From NCBI RefSeq assembly GCF_001685355.1, contig NZ_CP016438.1, forward strand, positions 8,618,001 through 8,682,000: 64,000 bases of DNA, given 5' to 3'. Position 1 is the first letter of the stretch. The number at the start of each line of letters is the position of its first letter. This stretch comes from Streptomyces lincolnensis. Its GTDB lineage: Bacteria; Actinomycetota; Actinomycetes; Streptomycetales; Streptomycetaceae. A program made the position numbers and the translations under genes. Below the pieces are notes generated by a model. It worked only from the letters and a program-made list of their open reading frames with translations, had not been told where the DNA came from and did not search any database. Below are positions 37,253 through 44,911 of this stretch, piece by piece.

Positions 37253-37277
37253 TCACCCTTCGGTCCACGGAGGGTGA
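37253..37277. promoter_or_regulatory. inverted repeat TCACCCT-N11-AGGGTGA
   Basis: Seven-base arms at 37253-37259 and 37271-37277 form a hairpin or operator between the alpha-galactosidase stop and the riboswitch. It lies about 155 bp after the stop and could terminate that gene or control the peptidase promoter. The surrounding 37100-37350 stretch is AT-richer than its neighbours and probably holds the promoter; no gene is visible in it. Confidence 0.45.
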
Positions 37278-37356
37278 CCGGGAATTCTCATAGCGGATCT
37301 ACAGAAACGCATACGCACCACAACCACCGCTTGTCCCTGTGCGTCCTAGTCGCTTA

Positions 37357-37556
37357 CGTTCGCCACCGATCCGGACGGACGCCCAATCCTGCCGCCGCCC
37401 GGATTCCGCACACACTCACCCGTACACGGCAGGAGCGGGGGACCCACAGGCAGTACCGCCTGTTCCGGTCTCCGGAACAGGCTAGGGGTTAAGCCGTACT
37501 TCGGTACGACCGGGCATCTCCAGTCCGAACCCGACAGCTCACCTCGTAGGCGCCGG
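37357..37556 (+). promoter_or_regulatory. ydaO/yuaA-type cyclic di-AMP riboswitch
   Basis: The leader carries the conserved elements of this riboswitch in order: CGCCACCGATCC (5' strand of P1 and first conserved block), GAGCGGGGGACCCA, GGGGTTAAGCC, a GTAC-TTCG-GTAC tetraloop hairpin, then GAACCCGACAGCTCACCTCG and GGCG, which closes P1. The ribosome-binding site GAGAGGAA of the M23 peptidase gene begins directly after it. In Streptomyces this class sits ahead of cell-wall hydrolase genes and senses c-di-AMP. Edges are approximate. Confidence 0.92.
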
Positions 37557-37569
37557 AGAGGAATTCGTC

Positions 37570-38541
37570 ATGCCCGCGAGGGGTAAGCACCGCCGCCCGA
37601 AGTCCCAGCGCTTCACCCGTTCCATCGCCGTCGCCGGAACCGGCGGCGCCGCACTCGCCCTGCCGCTTCTGGGGGCGACCGGCGCCCATGCCGCACCCGC
37701 TCAGTCCGTTTCGGAAAAGGCCGTTCAGTCCTCTGTTCCGACCGCCGAGAAGAAGGTGGCCGAAAAGACGGCGACCGCGAAGAAGCAGTCCGGTGCGAAG
37801 ACCTATGCGGTGCGCGCCGGCGACTATCTCGCGAAGATCGCCGACGAGCAGAACGTCAGCGGTGGCTGGCAGAGGCTCTACGCCGACAACCGCGCGGCCG
37901 TCGGTGACGACCCGGCACTGATCCACCCCGGCCTGAAGCTCTCGATCGGCAAGAAGGCCGCGACGGGCAACGGCACGACCGAGTCGTCCGCCTCCACCTC
38001 CCCGTCCACCTCGTCTTCTTCCTCTTCGTCCAAGAAGTCGGATTCCTCCGCTTCTTCGGCGAAGTCGAAGGCGTCCTCCTCGCAGGGCTCGACGGCGACC
38101 ACGCAGAACGCCGCCTCCACGAGCAGCGCCAGTGGCTTCACCGTCCCGGTCGCCGGTGCCGCCGTCGGCACTCCGTACCGCATGTCGGGCTCGATGTGGT
38201 CCAGCGGCTACCACACGGGCGTCGACTTCGTCGTCCCGACCGGCACCTCCCTGAAGGCCGTGGGCGCGGGCACCGTCGTCTCCGCGGGCTGGGGCGGCGC
38301 GTACGGCAACCAGGTCGTCATCCGGCTCGCCGACGGCCACTACGCCCAGTACGCCCACCTCTCCTCCCTCTCCGTCTCGGCCGGTCAGAGCGTGACCGAG
38401 GGCCAGCAGGTCGGCCTCTCCGGTGCGACCGGCAACGTGACCGGCCCGCACCTGCACTTCGAGATCCGCACCACGCCGGACTACGGCTCGGACGTGGACC
38501 CGGTCGCCTACCTCCGCTCGAAGGGTGTCTCCGTCGGCTGA
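37570..38541 (+). CDS. secreted LysM and M23 metallopeptidase
   Basis: This is a 323-residue exported cell-wall peptidase. A signal peptide covers about residues 1-41 (RFTRSIAVAGTGGAALALPL ending AHA-AP). A LysM-like domain follows (KTYAVRAGDYLAKIADEQN, about 77-120), then a serine/lysine-rich linker (140-185) and an M23 domain with zinc ligands in HTGVDF (about 215-220) and HLHFE (about 300). M23 enzymes cut peptide cross-bridges in peptidoglycan. Expression is expected to respond to c-di-AMP through the riboswitch in its leader. ATG 37570 has GAGAGGAA. A 15-bp stem terminator follows. Confidence 0.95.
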   Translation: MPARGKHRRPKSQRFTRSIAVAGTGGAALALPLLGATGAHAAPAQSVSEKAVQSSVPTAEKKVAEKTATAKKQSGAKTYAVRAGDYLAKIADEQNVSGGWQRLYADNRAAVGDDPALIHPGLKLSIGKKAATGNGTTESSASTSPSTSSSSSSSKKSDSSASSAKSKASSSQGSTATTQNAASTSSASGFTVPVAGAAVGTPYRMSGSMWSSGYHTGVDFVVPTGTSLKAVGAGTVVSAGWGGAYGNQVVIRLADGHYAQYAHLSSLSVSAGQSVTEGQQVGLSGATGNVTGPHLHFEIRTTPDYGSDVDPVAYLRSKGVSVG

Positions 38542-38582
38542 CGCCCCGTAGACACCTCCTGGACCACCTGCCTGACACGCTG

Positions 38583-38620
38583 CCGAAGGCCGGACCCCGA
38601 TCCCCGGGTCCGGCCTTCGG
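38583..38620 (+). terminator. strong hairpin after the M23 peptidase gene
   Basis: CCGAAGGCCGGACCC (38583-38597) and GGGTCCGGCCTTCGG (38606-38620) form a perfect 15-bp stem with an 8-nt loop, 42 bp after the stop codon. Confidence 0.9.
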
Positions 38621-38697
38621 TATGTCCGTGGGGTGCCCGTGGTGCCTGGGGTGTCGACAGTGAGGTGCGGGAGGGGTCAGAGTGAACTCCGCAGTTG

Positions 38698-38711
38698 TGC
38701 AAGCGCTTTCT
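38698..38711. promoter_or_regulatory. LacI-type operator candidate
   Basis: TGCAAGCGCTTTCT, with the perfect core AAGCGCTT (38701-38708), resembles LacI/GalR-family operators. It lies about 30 bp before the DUF6250 gene, which would fit sugar-responsive control. No LacI gene is in the window. Confidence 0.5.
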
Positions 38712-38738
38712 ATGCGCCTTCTCGAAGGAGTCGCCCCC

Positions 38739-39455
38739 ATGACGACCACCCGCAGAGCCTTCGGAGCCCTGGCCGCCGGCGCCGCCCTGGCGGCCCTCGC
38801 ACCGGCGGCCACCGCGAGTGCCGCGCCCAGGCATCGCCGCCTCATCGCCCACGACGACTTCTGCCACGGCCTGCGCCACTGGGCCGTGGAGCTGGAGAAG
38901 GGCGGCACCGTGACCGCCGCCCGCGGCGTCCTGGACGTCGACGTGCCCGCCGGGGCGACGATCTGGTTCAGGAAGCGACTCGAAGGGCCCTACGTCCTCG
39001 AATACACCGCCACGCCCGTCTCGGAGGGCGGGGCCAACGACCGTGTCTCCGACCTGAACAACTTCTGGAACGCGGTCGACGTCCGGTCCCCCGACGACCT
39101 CTTCGCCACACACAGGGGCGGGGCGCTGGCCGAATACGACTACCTCAAGACGTACTACTCCGGATACGGCGCCAACTACAACACCACCACCCGGCTGCGC
39201 CGTTACGTCGGCGAGGCCGGCGTCCGACCGCTGATCTACGACTACACCGAGCCGCTGCTCGTGGCGAACGAACCCAACCGGGTCCGGATCGTCTCCGACG
39301 GGTCGACGGTGCAGTGGTGGAACAACGGGCGGCTCGTCTTCGACCTCCGCGATCCCGAGCCGTACACGGGCGGCCACTTCGCCTTCCGGACCACCTGGAG
39401 CCACTTCCGGATCAGCGAATTCCGGGTATGGCGACGGACGCCCCAACAGCGCTGA
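38739..39455 (+). CDS. Tat-exported DUF6250 domain protein
   Basis: This 238-residue protein begins with a twin-arginine signal (MTTTRRAFGALAAGAALAAL, cleavage near ASA-AP at about 30). The mature part is a beta-rich jelly-roll-like domain with HDDFCHGLRHWAVELEKGG, FWNAVDVRSPDD and WWNNGRLVFDLRDPEPYTGG, matching what I recall as DUF6250, a concanavalin-like domain often attached to polysaccharide-degrading enzymes. On its own it may be a carbohydrate-binding or lyase-like secreted protein. ATG 38739 has GAAGGAG 8 bases upstream. A LacI-like operator precedes it, consistent with carbohydrate induction. Confidence 0.75.
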   Translation: MTTTRRAFGALAAGAALAALAPAATASAAPRHRRLIAHDDFCHGLRHWAVELEKGGTVTAARGVLDVDVPAGATIWFRKRLEGPYVLEYTATPVSEGGANDRVSDLNNFWNAVDVRSPDDLFATHRGGALAEYDYLKTYYSGYGANYNTTTRLRRYVGEAGVRPLIYDYTEPLLVANEPNRVRIVSDGSTVQWWNNGRLVFDLRDPEPYTGGHFAFRTTWSHFRISEFRVWRRTPQQR

Positions 39456-39523
39456 CCCAAGGGCTATTCCTGCCTTGACCAATCCTTGAAGAGTGGCTTA
39501 TCTCACCGTCCGTCAACCCTTTC

Positions 39524-39537
39524 CTACGGTCGCGTAG
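39524..39537. promoter_or_regulatory. inverted repeat CTACG-GTCG-CGTAG
   Basis: A perfect 5-bp inverted repeat with a 4-base centre lies 30 bp upstream of the SGNH hydrolase start. TTGACC (39475-39480) followed 17 bp later by TTATCT is a possible promoter further upstream, which would place the repeat near the transcript start. Confidence 0.4.
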
Positions 39538-39567
39538 CTCACACCCGAAGGTGAATCATGGGCCGAC

Positions 39568-40395
39568 GTGGCAGACGATTCGAAGAGTGAGAAGAGTGAG
39601 AAGAGAGTAGTCATCGGGTCGTACGTGGCGCTGGGGGACAGCTTCACCGAGGGCGTCGGTGACCCCGGCCCCGACGGGGCGTTCGTCGGCTGGGCCGACC
39701 GGTTCGCGGTACTCCTCGCGGACCGGCGGCCCGAGGGCGACTTCAGGTACGCGAACCTCGCGGTGCGCGGCAAGCTCCTCGACCAGATCGTGGAGGACCA
39801 GCTTCCGCAGGCCGTCGAACTCGCGCCGGACCTGGTGTCGTTCTGCGCCGGCGGCAACGACATCCTGCGGCCCGGCACCGATCCCGACGAGGTCGCCGAA
39901 CGGTTCGAGCGGGCGATCGTACGGCTCACCGCCGTCGCGGGCACCGTCATGGTGACCACCGGCTTCGACACCCGTGGCATCCCCGTGCTCAAGCATCTGC
40001 GCGGGAAGATCGCCACCTACAACGGGCACGTACGGGCCGTCGCCGACCGCTACGGCTGTCCGGTGCTCGACCTGTGGTCCCTCAGGAGCGTCCAGGACCG
40101 GCGGGCCTGGGACGGCGACCGGCTCCACCTGTCACCCGACGGGCACACCCGCGTGGCGCTGCGCGCCGGCCAGGCCCTTGGCCTGGAGATCCCGGCCGAC
40201 CCGGAACAGCCGTGGCCCCCGCTGCCGCCGCGCGGCACGCTGGAGGTGCGGCGCGACAACGTGCACTGGGCGCGCGAGTACCTGGTGCCGTGGATCGGCC
40301 GACGGCTGCGCGGGGAGTCGTCCGGGGACCATGTGACGGCCAAGGGGAGGCTGTCGCCCGACGACATCAAGTCACGGATCGCCGCGGTGGCTTGA
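39568..40395 (+). CDS. SGNH/GDSL hydrolase family protein
   Basis: This is a 275-residue esterase/lipase of the SGNH fold. Block I is YVALGDSFTEGVGDP (catalytic Ser near 25), block II is the Gly in NLAVRG, block III is the Asn in GGNDI, and block V is the Asp-x-x-His near DRLHLSPDGHTRVA. It has no signal peptide, so it is intracellular. The GTG at 39568 gives a Lys/Ser/Glu-rich N-terminus encoded by three 9-bp repeats (GAAGAGTGA units). It has no well-placed ribosome-binding site; a 10-codon frame from ATG 39558, which does have AAGGTGA, overlaps it in another phase and may drive coupled translation. Confidence 0.88.
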   Translation: MADDSKSEKSEKRVVIGSYVALGDSFTEGVGDPGPDGAFVGWADRFAVLLADRRPEGDFRYANLAVRGKLLDQIVEDQLPQAVELAPDLVSFCAGGNDILRPGTDPDEVAERFERAIVRLTAVAGTVMVTTGFDTRGIPVLKHLRGKIATYNGHVRAVADRYGCPVLDLWSLRSVQDRRAWDGDRLHLSPDGHTRVALRAGQALGLEIPADPEQPWPPLPPRGTLEVRRDNVHWAREYLVPWIGRRLRGESSGDHVTAKGRLSPDDIKSRIAAVA

Positions 40396-40502
40396 GGGCT
40401 TGAGGTGGATACCGGGTGCCGGGCCGATCGTCGGCCGGGCATCCGGGTATCTGCCGTCCGACGCCGGAGCTCGCCGTTCTTGTCGCGACCGGTCCCGCCG
40501 TC

Positions 40503-41114
40503 CTACGTCGTCAACGCCTCGCGTGCCAGCCCCAGTTCCCGGGCCAGCGCCTCGTCCACCCACTCCTGCGCCCGGGTCCGGGACAGCGCTCCGGGGTAGG
40601 AGGTCAGCTGTACGGCCAGCCCGTCCAGCAGGGCCGTCAGGCGCAGGGCCGTACCACCGGGGTCCGGGCAGTGGAACTCGCCCGCGGCCACGCCCTCGGT
40701 GATCACCTCGGCGAGCGCCGCCTTCCACTCCTTGTCGAGATCCCGCGTGACCTCCTGCAACGCGGGTTCCCGCAGTGCCGCCGCCCAGCCCTCTATCCAC
40801 AGCCGCCAGCCCTTGGCCTGGCCGGTCGGGGCGTACCAGCGCACGGCCGACCGCAGCCGGCGCAACGCGGTCGTCCTGCGCGCGAGCAGCTTGCGCAGGT
40901 GGGCGAGGTCGTCCTCGGCCGCGTAGGAGAAGGCGGCGGCGACCAGCTTCTCCTTGGTGGAGAAGTGATAGAGCACCAGCGCGTTGCTCACGCCGAGCGC
41001 CGAGGCCACGTCGGCGATTCTGACGGCCGCCACGCCCCGCGCCTCGATCTGCCCGATGGCGGCCCGCAACAACTCCTCGCGCCGCTCCGCCACGCTCAAC
41101 CGCACCCTCGCCAC
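40503..41114 (-). CDS. TetR/AcrR family transcriptional regulator
   Basis: This is a 203-residue repressor. The N-terminal TetR helix-turn-helix spans about 10-57 (ERREELLRAAIGQIEARG, then IADVASALGVSNALVLYHF, with KEKLVAAAF after it). The C-terminal ligand domain (60-200) is helical with many Trp/Leu residues, in the BetI-like style. GTG 41114 has AAGGTGA 5 bases upstream. It lies downstream of, and on the same strand as, the Glu/Leu dehydrogenase gene, 108 bp away; an ACTGA-N8-TCAGT site in front of the dehydrogenase gene is a likely target. The ligand is unknown. Confidence 0.93.
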   Translation of the reverse strand: MARVRLSVAERREELLRAAIGQIEARGVAAVRIADVASALGVSNALVLYHFSTKEKLVAAAFSYAAEDDLAHLRKLLARRTTALRRLRSAVRWYAPTGQAKGWRLWIEGWAAALREPALQEVTRDLDKEWKAALAEVITEGVAAGEFHCPDPGGTALRLTALLDGLAVQLTSYPGALSRTRAQEWVDEALARELGLAREALTT

Positions 41115-41178
41115 GCGGTCACCTTAATCCGTCGTGGGGTGAGGCGGCGGCGGGAGGCCGCCCGCGGAGGTCACCGCG

Positions 41179-41265
41179 CGTACCGCCCGGCGGTCACGGT
41201 TACCGGCCGTACTGCCCGGCCGTCACCGGTACCAGCCGTACCGTTCGGCGATCACCGGCAGCCGG
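41179..41265. repeat. three 29-bp tandem repeats across a stop codon
   Basis: Units beginning CGTACCGCCCGGCGGTCAC, CGTACTGCCCGGCCGTCAC and CGTACCGTTCGGCGATCAC start at 41179, 41208 and 41237. The first two agree at 24 of 29 positions by eye. The dehydrogenase stop (41223-41225) lies in the middle unit, and the last unit encodes the protein's C-terminus. Confidence 0.8.
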
Positions 41266-42401
41266 TCCGCGGCGATGGCGTGGGCCGCGGCCCTCGGGGA
41301 CGTGCCGTCGGCCTCGGCGCGGACCAGCATCCGCTCGACGAGGGCGCGCATCGAGCGCCGCGTGTGCGCGAACGCCTCCTCCGCGTCGGGCCCTATGTCG
41401 CCGAACAGCGTCCACCACCACCAGGCGTTCGTCCCGGAGTTGACGACCACGTCCGGCAGCACGGTCACCCCGCGCGCGGACAGCAGGGCCTCCGCCTCCG
41501 GCAGCACGGGCATGTTGGCCGCCTCGACGATCCAGCGCGCGGTGATCCGCCCCTGGTTCTCGGTGTCCACGGCGTACGAGACCGCCGCCGGCACCAGCAC
41601 CTCGGCCTCGGCGGACAGCCAGGCGTCGCCGGGCAATTCCCGGTCGCCGGGGCGCAGCGCCGCGCGGTCGACGGTGCCGTGGGCGTCCCGGGCGGGGAGC
41701 AGGGCCTCCACGTCGAGGCCCGCCGGGTTGGCGATCGTGCCCTTGATGTCGGCGACGGCCACCACCGCGAGTCCCGCGCGCGTGAGGAAGCGGGCCGTGG
41801 CCCCGCCCATGGTGCCCAGCCCCTGTACGGCGACCCGCGTGCCCGAGTGCGGCACACCGGCCCGGTCCAGGGCCGTGAGCACCGACTCGGCGACCCCGCA
41901 GCCGCCGACCAGTTCGTCGAGGCCGATCCCGTCCACCTCCACCGTGAACGCCTCCGCCAGCCGCCGACGGGCCGCGGCCTCGTCGTCGAGCAGCGGATAC
42001 ACCGCCTGGACGGAGGAGACCAGCCCCGCCTCGGCCGCGGCCCGGTCCACCACGTCCTGGCTGAGGCCGAGGTCCTCACCCGTCGTCCAGCAGCCCTCGA
42101 CGTACGGCCGCATCGCCCGCAGGTACCGCACCAGGAGCTCGTACGCCCCCGGGTCGCGCGGGTCGCAGTCGATGCCGCCCTTGGCGCCGCCCAGCGGGAT
42201 GTAGCGGCCCTCGGGGTTGTAGTGCAGGGCCTCTTTCATGGTCATCCCGCGGGCCAGCCCGGTGACCTCGTCCAGCGTGCAGCCCGCCCGCATCCGCAGC
42301 CCGCCGCTGGAGACACCCCGTACCAGCCGGTCGATCACCAGATAGCCCCGGCGGCCGGTGACGTGGTCGGTCCAGGTGAGCGACATCAGGGGCGCGGTCA
42401 T
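41223..42401 (-). CDS. Glu/Leu/Phe/Val dehydrogenase
   Basis: This is a 392-residue NAD(P)-dependent amino-acid dehydrogenase. The catalytic and substrate region is LARGMTMKEALHYNPEGRYI then LGGAKGGID (about 55-80). The Rossmann domain starts at VAVQGLGTMGGATARFL (about 190). AANMPVLPEAEALL and the conserved DVVVNSGTN follow. The second half matches the family, whereas the N-terminus is shorter than in glutamate dehydrogenase, so leucine/valine-type substrates are possible. ATG 42401 has GAGGAG 5 bases upstream. A TetR-type operator precedes it and a TetR gene follows it, so it is likely ligand-induced. Its 3' end lies in a 29-bp tandem repeat. Confidence 0.9.
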   Translation of the reverse strand: MTAPLMSLTWTDHVTGRRGYLVIDRLVRGVSSGGLRMRAGCTLDEVTGLARGMTMKEALHYNPEGRYIPLGGAKGGIDCDPRDPGAYELLVRYLRAMRPYVEGCWTTGEDLGLSQDVVDRAAAEAGLVSSVQAVYPLLDDEAAARRRLAEAFTVEVDGIGLDELVGGCGVAESVLTALDRAGVPHSGTRVAVQGLGTMGGATARFLTRAGLAVVAVADIKGTIANPAGLDVEALLPARDAHGTVDRAALRPGDRELPGDAWLSAEAEVLVPAAVSYAVDTENQGRITARWIVEAANMPVLPEAEALLSARGVTVLPDVVVNSGTNAWWWWTLFGDIGPDAEEAFAHTRRSMRALVERMLVRAEADGTSPRAAAHAIAADRLPVIAERYGWYR

Positions 42402-42412
42402 GGGTCTCCTCA

Positions 42413-42430
42413 ACTGAACGGTGAGTCAGT
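42413..42430. promoter_or_regulatory. ACTGA-N8-TCAGT inverted repeat, TetR operator candidate
   Basis: The arms are at 42413-42417 and 42426-42430, centred about 20 bp ahead of the dehydrogenase start. The form (ACTGACTCACCGTTCAGT on the minus strand) is like known TetR-family operators, and a TetR gene lies just downstream of the dehydrogenase. Confidence 0.55.
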
Positions 42431-42472
42431 ATCGGGAAGATGGCCGTGTCCTGTCAACGCGGGCGTCTCGAC

Positions 42473-42535
42473 GTACGGAGGGATGAACGGACGGACATGC
42501 GAACGGACAGACGTACGGACGGACAGGCATGCGGA
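42473..42535. repeat. ACGGAC-rich degenerate simple repeat
   Basis: ACGGACGGACATGCG and ACGGACGGACAGGCATGCG, with further CGTACGG and ACGGAC units, fill this intergenic stretch between the dehydrogenase and the MBL-fold gene. Confidence 0.7.
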
Positions 42536-42628
42536 AACCGGCGTCCGGAATAGATCACCGCCGGTAACACTTGTGTCGGAGGGAGCGCCCATAATGGAAC
42601 GCCTCACCGACTCCACCCTGGAGGTACC

Positions 42629-43834
42629 GTGTCCGGTTTCCGTAACCCGAGCCCCGGGCTCCGTGCGCTGCGGCCCGCGGCCTTCGGCGTGGACCCGAGC
42701 GGTGAGCGCATGGCGCGGATCCGTAGATCGCCCCACTTCAAGGATGGTGTCTTCCTGAACCCGGGCGGCGAGGCCCGGGTCGGTCCCTCCGGTTCGACCG
42801 TGGAACTCGCGAAGCAGTTCTTCGACCGTGAGCAGCGCAGGCGCCGTGCCCCGCAGGGCACCGTCCCGGTGCACGCGACCACGCTCGCCGACATCGCCGA
42901 GCCGCCCGCGAGCGGGCTGCGGGTGACCTGGCTGGGTCACTCCAGCGTGCTCGCGGAGATCGACGGTCACCGGGTGCTCTTCGACCCCGTCTGGGGCGAG
43001 CGGTGCTCCCCCTTCGCCTTCGCCGGGCCCAAGCGGCTGCACCCGGTGCCCCTGCCGCTGGCCGCGCTCGGCCCCGTGGACGTCGTCGTCATCTCGCACG
43101 ACCACTACGACCACCTGGACCTGCCCACGATCAAGGCGCTGGCCGGCACGGACACCCTCTTCGCGGTACCGCTGGGCGTCGGTGCCCATCTGGAGCACTG
43201 GGGAGTCTCCCCCGACCGGTTGCGTGAACTGGACTGGAACGAGGACACCAAGGTCGGCGGACTCACCCTCACCGCCACCCCGGCCCGCCACTTCTGCGGC
43301 CGCGGCCTGCGCAACACCCAGCACACCCTGTGGGCCTCCTGGGTCGTCGCCGGCGACGAGCACCGGATCTACCACAGCGGTGACACCGGTTACTTCGAGG
43401 GCTTCAAGGACATCGGTGCCGAGCACGGCCCCTTCGACGCGACGATGATCCAGATCGGCGCGTACAGCGAATTCTGGCCGGACATCCACATGACTCCCGA
43501 GGAGGGCGTCCGCGCCCACCTCGACCTCCAGGGCGGCCGGCCGCACGGCGTGCTGCTGCCGATCCACTGGGGCACCTTCAATCTGGCGACGCACGCCTGG
43601 GCCGAGCCGGGGGAGTGGACGAAGGACGCCGCCGAGGAGAAGAGGCAGGCCGTCGCCTCCCCGCGTCCCGGCGAGCCCTTCGAACCGGCGGGCAAGGTCC
43701 CGACCGACCGGTGGTGGCGAGGGGTCTCCGGCCCGATCGCCCGCCCGTGGCACCGCCCCGAGACGCCCGCACCCGCGACGGCGCCCGCGTCGGCCCAGCC
43801 CCGGGACGAACTCGACCTCGCCGGCGGGGTGTGA
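42629..43834 (+). CDS. MBL-fold metallohydrolase (UlaG/NAPE-PLD-like)
   Basis: This is a 401-residue metallo-beta-lactamase-fold hydrolase. The metal-binding motif HxHxDH is SHDHYDHLD (about 155-163). Further ligands are expected in ARHFCGRG, GDTGYFEGF and LLPIHWGTF. WLGHSSVLAEIDGHRVLFDPVW precedes the motif (shown in part: WLGHSSVLAEIDG). This combination is typical of NAPE-PLD/UlaG-like phosphodiesterases and lactonases. There is no signal peptide. GTG 42629 follows GGAGG by 4 bases. The C-terminus (about 375-401) is Pro/Ala-rich. A hairpin terminator lies about 90 bp downstream. The substrate is unknown. Confidence 0.92.
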   Translation: MSGFRNPSPGLRALRPAAFGVDPSGERMARIRRSPHFKDGVFLNPGGEARVGPSGSTVELAKQFFDREQRRRRAPQGTVPVHATTLADIAEPPASGLRVTWLGHSSVLAEIDGHRVLFDPVWGERCSPFAFAGPKRLHPVPLPLAALGPVDVVVISHDHYDHLDLPTIKALAGTDTLFAVPLGVGAHLEHWGVSPDRLRELDWNEDTKVGGLTLTATPARHFCGRGLRNTQHTLWASWVVAGDEHRIYHSGDTGYFEGFKDIGAEHGPFDATMIQIGAYSEFWPDIHMTPEEGVRAHLDLQGGRPHGVLLPIHWGTFNLATHAWAEPGEWTKDAAEEKRQAVASPRPGEPFEPAGKVPTDRWWRGVSGPIARPWHRPETPAPATAPASAQPRDELDLAGGV

Positions 43835-43921
43835 CACCGGAGGCGACTGATTCGGACGAGGGACGCGACTGCTTCGGACGAGTCGATCCGGCGCCGGTCG
43901 GGCCAGTGAGACGAGGAGGGT

Positions 43922-43948
43922 GACCAGCGGACGTGCTGTCCGCTGGTC
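43922..43948 (+). terminator. hairpin after the MBL-fold gene
   Basis: GACCAGCGGAC (43922-43932) and GTCCGCTGGTC (43938-43948) form a perfect 11-bp stem with a 5-nt loop, followed by a T-rich stretch (ATTCCTGTTCTCTGTC). Confidence 0.75.
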
Positions 43949-43978
43949 ATTCCTGTTCTCTGTCGTCCACTTTGCGAT

Positions 43979-43992
43979 ACGATACGTCTCGT
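43979..43992. promoter_or_regulatory. near-palindrome ACGATACGTCTCGT, TetR-type operator candidate
   Basis: Six of seven base pairs match around the centre. It lies 37 bp upstream of the alpha/beta hydrolase start in an AT-richer block with GATAC direct repeats (43976-43985) and GTATC (43999-44003). Confidence 0.45.
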
Positions 43993-44029
43993 CTTGTTGT
44001 ATCTCTTCGTCTCGCCCCGAAGGAGAGCC

Positions 44030-44911
44030 GTGGAACGCTTTGTCGACGCAGCGCCTGGTGTACGCCTCTGGACGGAGGACCGCGGTGCCGCCGATGCCTC
44101 TCCGTTGCTGCTGATCATGGGGGCGCAGGCGTCCGGGATGGGCTGGCCGGACGCGCTGGTGGACCTGCTCGCCGCCCGGCACCGCGTGATCCGTTACGAC
44201 CACCGTGACACCGGTCGCTCCACCTGGGCGTTCGACCAGCGGCCGTATCCCATACGTGAGCTCGCGGACGACGCCCTCGCCGTGCTGGACGGACTCGGTG
44301 TCGAACGCGCCCACGTGGTGGGCTTGTCGATGGGCGGGTTGCTCACGCAGCTCCTCGTGGCCGATCACCCGGAGCGGTTGCTCAGCGCGACCCTGATCGG
44401 TACGAGCGCCCTCAGTGAAGCCCCGTACGTCCGTCCGGACGGGACGCGGATTCCGCCCGGGCGACTGCCCGGTATCGCACCCCGCGTGCTGGAGATGTGG
44501 TCCCGCCCCGTGGCGGACCTCGGTCCGGAGGCGGAGGTGGAACGACGGGTCGAGCACTGGCGCGTCCTGGGAGGTGATCAACTCCCCTTCGACGCCGAGT
44601 ACTTCCGTGCTCTGGAGCGGAAGATCATCGAGCACACCGGGCACTACGACGCCGGCACCGCGCATGGCCGCGCCGACGCCTCCGGCCTGGATCGCACGGC
44701 GCTACTCGCCACGGCCTCGGTGCCCACCCTCGTCATCTCCGCCCCCGCCGAACCGGTCTTCCCGCCCCCGCATCCGGATCACCTCGCCCAGGTGATCCCG
44801 GGCTCGCGCCTCGTCGAGATCCCCGGAATGGGCCACGCTCTGCCGCCCGCGGTGCATGCGCCGCTCGCCGACGCGATCCTCGGTCACACCAGCGGGCCGG
44901 GCGGCTCGTGA
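44030..44911 (+). CDS. alpha/beta hydrolase
   Basis: This is a 293-residue serine hydrolase. The oxyanion region is LLLIMGAQASGMGW, the nucleophile elbow is VVGLSMGGLLTQ (Ser near 102) and the C-terminal His lies in IPGMGHALPP. YDHRDTGRSTW is the typical cap-adjacent block of the RdmC/aclacinomycin-methylesterase-like group. GTG 44030 has GAAGGAG 5 bases upstream; an upstream start at 43994 is less likely because it runs through the operator-like promoter region. It is isolated, with a TetR-like site ahead of it. The substrate is unknown. Confidence 0.9.
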   Translation: MERFVDAAPGVRLWTEDRGAADASPLLLIMGAQASGMGWPDALVDLLAARHRVIRYDHRDTGRSTWAFDQRPYPIRELADDALAVLDGLGVERAHVVGLSMGGLLTQLLVADHPERLLSATLIGTSALSEAPYVRPDGTRIPPGRLPGIAPRVLEMWSRPVADLGPEAEVERRVEHWRVLGGDQLPFDAEYFRALERKIIEHTGHYDAGTAHGRADASGLDRTALLATASVPTLVISAPAEPVFPPPHPDHLAQVIPGSRLVEIPGMGHALPPAVHAPLADAILGHTSGPGGS

